Source: an uncultured Clostridia bacterium
GTDB taxonomy: Bacteria > Bacillota > Clostridia > Christensenellales > UBA1242
DNA length: 5,324 nt
Direction of reading: 5' to 3'
NCBI GenBank assembly: GCA_947589615.1
Contig: CANQBU010000095.1
Coordinates: 1-5,324 of the forward strand
Both the position numbers and the translations under genes were made by a program. How positions within the stretch are numbered: the stretch's first letter is position 1; every line of letters starts with the position of its first letter. A model generated the notes under the pieces. That model saw only the letters and a program-made list of their open reading frames with translations, ran no database searches and had not been told where the DNA came from. Positions 1 to 5,058 of the stretch are shown here, piece after piece.

Positions 1-17
1 TTAATATAAAATGACAT
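1..17 (-). CDS. 5' end of a divergent gene, product unknown (partial)
   Basis: On the minus strand an AGGAGG Shine-Dalgarno (plus-strand 23-28) lies 5 nt before an ATG at 17-15. The readable codons give M-S-F-Y-I and then the sequence ends, so no function can be assigned. A TATACT hexamer on the minus strand (46-51) could be its -10 box and would give a leader of roughly 20 nt, but I see no convincing -35. The gene is transcribed away from prfB, so 18-187 is a divergent intergenic region. The call rests only on the strong ribosome-binding site with correct spacing; a chance AGGAGG cannot be excluded. Confidence 0.5.
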
Positions 18-141
18 TTAAACCTCCTCATTTTATGTATTTAAGAGTATAAAACTCGGCATACATTCTAGTATATGATTTTTCCATTGACTTTTGTGCA
101 TAATACTTCAAATATTTGTCCTTTATTTTAAGCCTTTATTC

Positions 142-170
142 TTGACAAAATGCGGTCAATTTGATAAAAT
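142..170 (+). promoter_or_regulatory. sigma-70/sigma-A type promoter for the prfB operon
   Basis: A perfect TTGACA (142-147) and TAAAAT (165-170) are separated by exactly 17 nt. The expected transcription start is near 177, giving a leader of only about 10 nt that is essentially the Shine-Dalgarno. No operator or leader structure is apparent. Control of prfB is therefore expected mainly at the frameshift site inside the gene. This is the only strong promoter I see before 4881, so it probably serves all four genes of the cluster. Confidence 0.8.
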
Positions 171-187
171 TTTACGAGAGGTGTAAT

Positions 188-1283
188 ATGATTATAGAAA
201 ACATAAAAGTAAGACTTGAACAAATGTGGGAAGAGATAAATTTTATAAAGGAGTGTCTTTGACCGCGGCGACTTACATGGCAAACTAAAAGATTTGCAGC
301 AGATTCAGGAAGAAGAAAACTTTTATCTTGACCAAAAGAGGGTTTTAGAGGTTAGCAAAAAGATAAAGGCAATTGAAAATAAAATAAATTTAATAAAATA
401 TTTGTTTTCTTTATATGATGATTGCAAGGTTTATCTTGAATTATATGAAGAATCTCACGATGCAGAATTTGAAAAAGAAGTCCAAGACTCCATTCTTCTT
501 TTGGAGAATGAAACAGCGAAAGCCAAAATTCAAACCCTTTTGAAGGGGAAATATGATAGTTATGATGCAATAATAACAATCCATGCCGGTGCGGGAGGCA
601 CAGAGGCGCAAGACTGGGCGGATATGCTTTTCAGAATGTATAAAATGTATTGCGAGAAATCCGATTTTTCGATGACAGTGCTTGATGTGCTTGCTGGTGA
701 CGAAGCGGGCTTGAAATCGATAACCTTTGAGGTGTGCGGCGAAAACGCTTATGGATTTTTAAAGGCAGAGAAAGGAGTGCATCGGCTTGTTCGAATTTCT
801 CCTTTTGATGCCAATGCTAGAAGGCATACCTCTTTTGCAAGCGTGGAAGTTATGCCTAAAATTGAAGAAAAACCAAATATTGAGTTGAAAGCAGAGGATT
901 TGAAGGTTGACACATATCATTCTTCGGGTGCTGGCGGACAAAATGTAAACAAAACTGAAAGTGCCGTCCGAATAACTCATATTCCAACGGGAATTGTAGT
1001 TTCATGTCAGGTTGAGCGTTCACAAGTTCAAAATCGCGAGAGGGCAATGCAAATGCTTTACTCAAAACTTGCCGAAAAGGAGGAACGCGAAGAACTTGAA
1101 AGACTCGCAAATATTCGCGGGGAAGTTAAGAAGATCGAATGGGGTAGCCAAATTCGAAGTTATGTTTTTTGTCCTTACACTTTGGTTAAGGACCACAGAA
1201 CGGGCTATGAAAACACCAATATTAACTATGTCATGGATGGGAATAGTCAAGAATTTATAAATGAATATCTCAAAAAGATTTAA
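188..1283 (+). CDS. prfB: peptide chain release factor 2 (RF2), with programmed +1 frameshift
   Basis: RF2 recognises UGA and UAA stop codons in the ribosomal A site and triggers hydrolysis of peptidyl-tRNA. The gene is read in two parts, 188-259 (24 codons, starting MIIENIKVRL) and 261-1283, joined by skipping one base at an in-frame TGA (260-262). The product is 364 residues, close to the 365 of E. coli RF2. Diagnostic motifs in the joined protein are the stop-codon-reading tripeptide SPF at 204-206, which marks RF2 rather than RF1 (PxT), and the catalytic GGQ at 249-251 within SGAGGQNVNKTESAVR. The N-terminal helical domain spans about residues 1-115. The start ATG at 188 follows a GAGAGGTG Shine-Dalgarno (176-183). 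A TTG at 294 opens the downstream frame but has no ribosome-binding site and would lack the first 35 residues. The stop TAA overlaps the ribosome-binding site of tsaD. Expression is autoregulated: low RF2 slows reading of the UGA and favours the shift. Confidence 0.97.
248..263 (+). promoter_or_regulatory. prfB: prfB programmed +1 ribosomal frameshift site
   Basis: The site contains the known elements of bacterial prfB recoding. An internal Shine-Dalgarno-like AAGGAG (248-253) is followed by a 3-nt spacer (TGT), then the slippery CTT (257-259), the in-frame stop TGA (260-262) and a C (263). Sliding of the peptidyl-tRNA from CUU to UUU places GAC (261-263) in the A site. The new frame runs without interruption to the TAA at 1281, and Leu24 is followed by Asp-Arg-Gly. 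The AAGGAG-N3-CTT-TGA-C arrangement matches the E. coli site in spacing. UGA followed by C is a poor termination context, which helps the shift. Confidence 0.96.
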
Positions 1284-1292
1284 GGGGGACTT

Positions 1293-2354
1293 ATGAATTA
1301 TTATCTTCGAATGAAGGATAAATTCCAATCTTTAAGACAAAAAGAAGATGTTTTGATTTTAGCGGTTGAGTCTTCATGTGATGAAACAAGTATTGCGATT
1401 GTAAAAAACGGGCGTGAGGTGCTTTCAAATGTGATATCATCTCAAATTGAAATCCACAGACGCTTTGGTGGCGTTGTGCCTGAGGTTGCGTCACGCAATC
1501 ATGTCCTTGCAATCTCAAATGTTTTCGAAGATGCGTTAAAAGAGGCGGGAATCAAGAAGGAAGAAATTGATGCCGTTGCTGTCACCTATGGTGCCGGTCT
1601 TATGGGGGCACTGCTTGTGGGAGTGAATTTTGCAAAAGGGCTTGCATATAGTTTAGACGTTCCTCTCATTCAAGTTAGCCATGTTCATGGGCATATTGCC
1701 GCCAACTATATATCGCATAGTTCCCTTAAACCTCCTTTTATGTGCCTCATGGTCAGTGGTGGGCATACTGCTTTACTAAATGTTGAGGATTATAATAAGA
1801 TGACAATGCTAGGCACAACTGTTGATGATGCAGTCGGTGAGGCGTTTGACAAAGTGGCACGCGTTCTTGGCTTGCCATATCCCGGTGGTCCAGAAATAGA
1901 GAGGGTCGCAAAGAATGGAACAAGTTCATACAAATTTTCAGTATCAAAAAGTTTAAGTAAAACTTACAATTTTTCATTTAGCGGAATAAAAACGGAGGTG
2001 GTAAACCTTGTCCATAATAAGAAACAAAAAGGTGAAGAAATTGATGCTGAAAACATTGCCTTTTCATTTCAAGACAGTGTGACAGATGAGCTTTGCTCGA
2101 AAACCTTGATGGCTATAAAAAATAATAATGTCAAAAAACTTGTTGTTGCAGGTGGCGTGGGAGCAAATTCCATGCTTAAAAGCAAATTGAGCCAAATGTG
2201 CGAAAAAAATGATGTTCAATTTTTTGCACCAATTTTAAGATATTGCACAGATAATGCCGGCATGATTGCATCAATGGCTTACTATATGATGAAGGACGGG
2301 CTTGGGCTTGCACAACTTGATTTGACGGCAAAACCAAATGTTGAATTGAAATAA
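1293..2354 (+). CDS. tsaD: tRNA threonylcarbamoyladenosine (t6A37) transferase subunit TsaD
   Basis: TsaD transfers the threonylcarbamoyl group of TC-AMP to A37 of tRNAs that read ANN codons, working with TsaB and TsaE in the cytoplasm. The 353-residue product shows the ASKHA/Kae1 fold motifs in order: LAVESSCDETSIAI (about 23-36), the metal-binding pair H130 and H134 in VSHVHGHIAANY, the nucleotide loop VSGGHT (154-159), the FSFSGIKTE segment (227-235), GGVGAN (287-292), and CTDNAGMIA with the third metal ligand D320. About 20 extra N-terminal residues precede the usual start compared with E. coli; similar short extensions occur in Clostridia. The ATG at 1293 is preferred because AAGGGGG (1282-1288) lies just upstream. 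The in-frame ATG at 1311 has no ribosome-binding site. The Shine-Dalgarno overlaps the prfB stop, suggesting translational coupling. Partners tsaB and tsaE are not in this window. Confidence 0.96.
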   Translation: MNYYLRMKDKFQSLRQKEDVLILAVESSCDETSIAIVKNGREVLSNVISSQIEIHRRFGGVVPEVASRNHVLAISNVFEDALKEAGIKKEEIDAVAVTYGAGLMGALLVGVNFAKGLAYSLDVPLIQVSHVHGHIAANYISHSSLKPPFMCLMVSGGHTALLNVEDYNKMTMLGTTVDDAVGEAFDKVARVLGLPYPGGPEIERVAKNGTSSYKFSVSKSLSKTYNFSFSGIKTEVVNLVHNKKQKGEEIDAENIAFSFQDSVTDELCSKTLMAIKNNNVKKLVVAGGVGANSMLKSKLSQMCEKNDVQFFAPILRYCTDNAGMIASMAYYMMKDGLGLAQLDLTAKPNVELK

Positions 2355-2360
2355 TTTACG

Positions 2361-2387
2361 AAATTAAGTGAAAAATGCTTAATTTTT
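2361..2387 (+). other. short A/T-rich hairpin after tsaD
   Basis: A perfect 8-bp inverted repeat (AAATTAAG at 2361-2368, CTTAATTT at 2378-2385) starts 7 nt after the tsaD stop and runs into five T's. Two further G-U pairs could close the loop to five A's. With a single G-C pair in the core it would be a weak terminator or attenuator at best, and the downstream gene has no clear promoter of its own. It might also act as a 3' stabilising or processing element. Confidence 0.3.
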
Positions 2388-2409
2388 ATCAAAAAATGCC
2401 CAATTTATT

Positions 2410-2426
2410 AAAAATCAATGTATTTT
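2410..2426 (+). repeat. 17-nt intergenic direct repeat, copy 1
   Basis: AAAAATCAATGTATTTT occurs here, ending exactly where the ribosome-binding site of the U32-family gene begins, and is found again without mismatch at 3641-3657 upstream of the next gene. It is an imperfect palindrome (AAAAT...ATTTT). Function is not recognised. Confidence 0.6.
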
Positions 2427-2432
2427 GGAGGT
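2427..2432 (+). promoter_or_regulatory. Shine-Dalgarno fixing the U32-gene start at 2437
   Basis: GGAGGT lies 5 nt (counted from GGAGG) before the ATG at 2437. The in-frame TTG at 2425 overlaps this element and so cannot be the start. Confidence 0.85.
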
Positions 2433-2436
2433 AAAA

Positions 2437-3627
2437 ATGGAACTTCTTGCACCAGCAGGAAATTTTGACAAATTAAAAACCGCTGTTCATTTTGGAGCAG
2501 ACGCTGTATATTTTGCGGGCAAGAATTTAGGACTTCGAGCCTTTGCCGGCAACTTTAGTGATGAAGAAATAATTGAGGCGATGGATTATTTGCACCAAAG
2601 AGGGAAAAAGGGATATGTCACTGTAAATATTGTCGCAAAAGATGAAGATTTTGAAGGAATTGATGACTATCTCAATCTTTTGGTAAAGGCAAATGTAGAC
2701 GGAGTGATTGTATCCGATGTTGGACTTATCTATTATATAAGGAAGAATTTTCCAAAACTTAATGTTCATGTGTCCACTCAGGCTAATGTAAACAATTCCT
2801 ATTCCGCTCGATTTTTTGCAGATATGGGAGTAAGCAGAATTGTGCTTGCAAGAGAACTTAACTTAAAACAAATACAGACTCTTCATGAAAATTTGAGGGA
2901 TAAAGTTGAAATCGAGGCGTTTGTGCATGGTGCAATGTGCATCTCCTATTCGGGAAGATGTCTGCTTTCAAATTATCTTACTGGAAGGGACAGCAATCGT
3001 GGAGCTTGTGTTCAGGCTTGCAGATGGAAGTATGAAATTCGCGAGGTTGACAAGAAAGATTATTATCCTATTGAGGAAGACGCACGCGGCACATATATTT
3101 TAAATTCAAAGGATATGTGCCTTATCGACTATTTGCCACAACTTGAAAGTGCGGGAATAAGCAGTTTAAAAATTGAGGGAAGAATGAAGTCCGATTACTA
3201 TGTCGCAAGCGTCGTCAATGCATACAGGCGGGCACTCGATGGATATGATAATTTTGATGTTCTTCATTCTGAACTTGAAAAAACTAGCCATAGAAGATAT
3301 ACGACAGGTTTTTACTTTGATGCCGATGATAAAGAATACCTTGAGGACTCCATGCCTATTCAAACTTATGAGTTTATTGCAAAGGTTGTTGAGGACCAGC
3401 ATGAAGGTATGGTGAAGGTGGAAATGAGAAACCGATTTAAAGTTGGCGATGAACTCGAAATCCTTTCTTCCGATGATAATTTCCTTAAAAAGATAAAAAT
3501 TGAGCAAATTATTAACGAAAAAGGGGAAAATATCGATGATGCGAAGCGTGTTCAAGAGGTTGTGCGGATAAATTGCCCATACAATTTAAAGTGTGGCGAC
3601 CTTCTGAGAGTTGAGAAAAAACAATAG
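2437..3627 (+). CDS. trhP: U32-family protein, probable prephenate-dependent tRNA uridine(34) hydroxylase TrhP
   Basis: The 396-residue product is a complete member of the U32 'peptidase' family. Studied members such as E. coli YegQ/TrhP and B. subtilis YrrN/YrrO hydroxylate U34 of tRNA to ho5U using prephenate and an Fe-S cluster, rather than cleaving protein. Visible motifs are the N-terminal barrel start LLAPAGNFDKL...GADAVYFAG (about 3-28), HVSTQAN (111-117), and the family signature FVHGAMCISYSGRCLLSNY with GACVQACRW. These place cysteines at 168, 175, 191 and 195. LKIEGRMKS follows (244-252), then a C-terminal beta-rich U32_C-type domain from about 311 to the end (YEFIAKV...GDLLRV). An additional Cys228 sits in NSKDMC. 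It lacks the long C-terminal extension of the 23S rRNA hydroxylase RlhA, which favours TrhP. The neighbours prfB and tsaD fit a decoding role. A protease role, as proposed for some U32 proteins, is less likely but not excluded. Confidence 0.85.
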   Translation: MELLAPAGNFDKLKTAVHFGADAVYFAGKNLGLRAFAGNFSDEEIIEAMDYLHQRGKKGYVTVNIVAKDEDFEGIDDYLNLLVKANVDGVIVSDVGLIYYIRKNFPKLNVHVSTQANVNNSYSARFFADMGVSRIVLARELNLKQIQTLHENLRDKVEIEAFVHGAMCISYSGRCLLSNYLTGRDSNRGACVQACRWKYEIREVDKKDYYPIEEDARGTYILNSKDMCLIDYLPQLESAGISSLKIEGRMKSDYYVASVVNAYRRALDGYDNFDVLHSELEKTSHRRYTTGFYFDADDKEYLEDSMPIQTYEFIAKVVEDQHEGMVKVEMRNRFKVGDELEILSSDDNFLKKIKIEQIINEKGENIDDAKRVQEVVRINCPYNLKCGDLLRVEKKQ

Positions 3628-3640
3628 TTTTGTCGAATTG

Positions 3641-3657
3641 AAAAATCAATGTATTTT
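3641..3657 (+). repeat. 17-nt intergenic direct repeat, copy 2, followed by a degenerate copy
   Basis: This is an exact copy of the 17-mer at 2410-2426, located 14 nt after the trhP stop. A looser version (AAATCTTATGCATTTT, 3663-3678) follows and stands near the GGAGGT Shine-Dalgarno, as copy 1 does. The 68-nt spacer therefore looks like a partially duplicated version of the leader in front of trhP. A further 9-nt fragment, AAAATCAAT, occurs at 4594-4602 at the stop of the SIMPL gene. Confidence 0.55.
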
Positions 3658-3684
3658 ATTTGAAATCTTATGCATTTTAAATGT

Positions 3685-3690
3685 GGAGGT
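3685..3690 (+). promoter_or_regulatory. Shine-Dalgarno fixing the SIMPL-gene start at 3696
   Basis: GGAGGT sits 6 nt (counted from GGAGG) before the ATG at 3696. The upstream in-frame ATG at 3681 precedes this element, has no ribosome-binding site of its own, and would put Met-Trp-Arg-Leu-Lys in front of the signal sequence. Confidence 0.85.
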
Positions 3691-3695
3691 TAAAA

Positions 3696-4595
3696 ATGAA
3701 AAGATTGATTTTTTCTTGTTTTATTTTGCTTTTGGTTGTCCTTTTTGCCGTTGAAGGGGGCGAATATGCCAAAAAGCCAATTCCTGCACAAAAATTGTCT
3801 TGTGCTGAAGAAGTAAGCGAGCAAATAGAACGAAACGATTGCTTGGACGAGATTTGCTTAGATAAAATTCCCGAAGAGGAATGTCTAAGCGGCGAATGTT
3901 CTGATGAATGTCAAAATGGAGAATGCTCAAAGGAAGAGCAGATTGACAAAATGACCGAATATTCCAAATTGTCAAATGTGATTGAATACAACTTTGAAGA
4001 TGAGGACGAGGCTACAATTTGCGTTATCGGAAATGCAAGTTTGAATTTGAGCCCCGACAGTGCACAAATTTGTATAAAAATTGAAAAACTTGACGAGGAA
4101 ATCACCCAGTCCAAAACTCAATGTTTTGAAACATTTGAAAAGGCAGTGGCATCTTTGAAAGATGACGGCATAGGCGAAGATGACATTTGCCTCAATTACT
4201 TCAATTGCTATCCAGAATATAATTTTGAAAGCGGAAGGAAGATATCGGGATATTTTAGCGATATCTCCTTTTGCGTTACTGTAAAATCGCTTGACAATAT
4301 TAATAATGTTGTAAACACACTTTTGGAGAGCGGTGTAACATCAATTTATGAAATCAATTATCAAGTGTCCGACCTTGAAAACGCCTATTCGCAGGCATTG
4401 TCGCAAGCACTTGAAAATGCAAAGGCAAAGGCAAGCAAACTGCTCGGACGTGATGATTTAAAAGTTGTAAAAATAAATGAAGAGCGAATTTATACTTCAA
4501 ATAATATGTATAGGAGTTATGCAGAAGAATATTCCACATCACCATTAATCGGCAAGATTAACATTGAGGCAAGAGTGATTGTGGAGTTCAACTAA
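3696..4595 (+). CDS. exported SIMPL-domain (DUF541) protein with cysteine-rich acidic linker
   Basis: The product is 299 residues. A Lys/Arg start and a hydrophobic segment (about 4-18) form a signal peptide or membrane anchor; no lipobox is present. Residues 36-82 form an unusual acidic linker with seven cysteines (36, 49, 54, 63, 68, 72, 77). From about 106 the protein matches the SIMPL/DUF541 family (E. coli YggE, Brucella BP26). It has the opening ICVIGNASLNLSPDSAQICI with the family's G-x-A...PD-x-A pattern, a central helix-rich part, the AYSQALSQALENAKAKASKL helix (230-249), and the closing P-x-x-G-x-I-x-x-x-A-x-V-x-V-x-F strand (283-298). The biochemical role of SIMPL proteins is poorly known; extracytoplasmic oligomers and links to stress tolerance are reported for some members. 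It is last in the prfB cluster, 68 nt after trhP, and is followed by the terminator. Its link to the decoding genes is unclear and may be only co-transcription. Confidence 0.85.
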   Translation: MKRLIFSCFILLLVVLFAVEGGEYAKKPIPAQKLSCAEEVSEQIERNDCLDEICLDKIPEEECLSGECSDECQNGECSKEEQIDKMTEYSKLSNVIEYNFEDEDEATICVIGNASLNLSPDSAQICIKIEKLDEEITQSKTQCFETFEKAVASLKDDGIGEDDICLNYFNCYPEYNFESGRKISGYFSDISFCVTVKSLDNINNVVNTLLESGVTSIYEINYQVSDLENAYSQALSQALENAKAKASKLLGRDDLKVVKINEERIYTSNNMYRSYAEEYSTSPLIGKINIEARVIVEFN

Positions 4596-4642
4596 AATCA
4601 ATAAAGCAAAGTTTTTTCTCTCAAAATCATGTTTTTTATTAA

Positions 4643-4657
4643 AAAAGCGCTGCTTTT
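4643..4657 (+). other. small hairpin downstream of the SIMPL gene
   Basis: AAAAGC (4643-4648) and GCTTTT (4652-4657) form a 6-bp stem with a GCT loop, just upstream of the main terminator. An A/T palindrome (TTTTTT-ATT-AAAAAA) overlaps its left side. It could add to termination or 3'-end protection, but it is too short to call a terminator by itself. Confidence 0.3.
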
Positions 4658-4662
4658 CATAT

Positions 4663-4697
4663 AAAAATCTCAAATTATTTCAATTTGGGATTTTTTT
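4663..4697 (+). terminator. intrinsic terminator of the prfB-tsaD-trhP-SIMPL unit
   Basis: AAAAATCTCAAATT (4663-4676) and AATTTGGGATTTTT (4682-4695) can form a 14-bp stem with one G-U wobble and a 5-nt loop (ATTTC). The stem runs into a seven-T tract (4691-4697). It lies 67 nt after the SIMPL stop. The A-tract on the left arm would let it work partly from the opposite strand too, but no minus-strand gene is visible to its right. Confidence 0.82.
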
Positions 4698-4880
4698 AGA
4701 ATCTAAGGGACGACGAGTTTACGAAATGTTGCTCTTTTTATCAAAATTTATAAAATTCATATATCGAAAAAAGACGTTGCATTATGCACCTTTCATATTA
4801 CTTAATTCGCTAATAATCGGACTTAAGTTTCCTAAGTCTTGAAATTTTTTTAAATTTTTAATAAATATTAACAAAATCAC
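4698..4880. other. non-coding A/T-rich stretch between terminator and promoter
   Basis: I see no supportable gene here. A 38-codon reading frame (4727-4842, MLLFLSKFIK...) has no Shine-Dalgarno within reach and follows the terminator. One further weak inverted repeat exists: GGACTTA (4819-4825) with TAAGTCT (4833-4839), 7-nt loop, then a T run at 4845-4851. It could be a backup terminator isolating the downstream promoter from read-through. Confidence 0.4.
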
Positions 4881-4912
4881 TTGACATATTGGGGGGGGGG
4901 ATTTCGTATAAT
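4881..4912 (+). promoter_or_regulatory. promoter with a poly-G spacer, putatively phase-variable
   Basis: A perfect TTGACA (4881-4886) and a perfect TATAAT (4907-4912) face the downstream secreted-protein gene. The spacer is 20 nt and contains an uninterrupted run of ten G's (4891-4900) in otherwise A/T-rich DNA. Sigma-70-type promoters work best with 16-18 nt, so the form seen here should be weak or off, while seven or eight G's would restore 17 or 18 nt. G tracts between -35 and -10 are an established phase-variation device, for example Neisseria porA. Transcription would start near 4919, giving a leader of about 140 nt. Switching is inferred, not shown. Confidence 0.7.
4891..4900 (+). repeat. 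G10 homopolymer tract
   Basis: Ten consecutive G's, flanked by ATT on both sides. It is by far the longest G or C run in the window; the next longest is GGGGG at 1284-1288. Such tracts are prone to slipped-strand mispairing and also to sequencing length errors. Confidence 0.9.
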
Positions 4913-4966
4913 AAGTATATAAGATAAATATTACTCTTTATAAATAATTAAAATCTTTATAAAATC

Positions 4967-4986
4967 TCGACAAAATTCGACAAAAT
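4967..4986 (+). repeat. perfect 10-bp tandem duplication
   Basis: TCGACAAAAT is repeated back to back (4967-4976, 4977-4986). The period is about one helical turn, so a protein could bind both copies on the same face of the DNA. It lies between the two candidate promoters and ends 25 bp before the proximal -10. The TCGACA part resembles a -35 hexamer but is too far (29 nt) from the TATAAT at 5012 to serve as one. Confidence 0.6.
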
Positions 4987-5008
4987 ACTTTTTAAAATCT
5001 TATGATTA

Positions 5009-5017
5009 TGCTATAAT
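5009..5017 (+). promoter_or_regulatory. second, extended -10 promoter
   Basis: TGCTATAAT (TGn at 5009-5011, TATAAT at 5012-5017) is a consensus extended -10 element. The -35 region at 17 nt spacing reads TTTTTA (4989-4994), a poor match, which extended -10 promoters can tolerate. The predicted start near 5024 gives a leader of about 35 nt before the Shine-Dalgarno-bearing start at 5059. It could provide basal or regulated expression independent of the poly-G promoter. Confidence 0.55.
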
Positions 5018-5058
5018 AATGATATAAGGCATCTTTTAAAATTTAAAGGAGGTGTAAT

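Noticed and set aside
87..116. TTGACT (87-92) with AATATT (111-116) as a second prfB promoter.
   Set aside because: The -10 match is poor and the promoter at 142-170 is far better and closer. TAATAC at 101 is too near to pair with the TTGACT.
260..262. TGA early in prfB as a pseudogene or sequencing error.
   Set aside because: It lies exactly in the conserved CTT-TGA-C recoding context with the upstream AAGGAG and 3-nt spacer, and both flanking frames encode RF2 sequence.
2371..2410. Apparent tandem repeat (AAAAATGCTTAATTTTTA, then AAAAAATGCCCAATTTATTA).
   Set aside because: Similarity is loose and mostly A/T runs; not distinguishable from composition.
3638..3683. Possible internal promoter before the SIMPL gene (TTGAAA at 3638 or 3660).
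   Set aside because: No acceptable -10 hexamer occurs at 16-18 nt from either TTGAAA, and A/T-rich sequence makes partial matches likely by chance.
4727..4842. 38-codon plus-strand frame (MLLFLSKFIK...), hydrophobic and basic, resembling a small membrane peptide.
   Set aside because: It has no Shine-Dalgarno near the ATG, no clear promoter after the terminator at 4663-4697, and its 3' end runs into an inverted repeat. Composition alone explains it.
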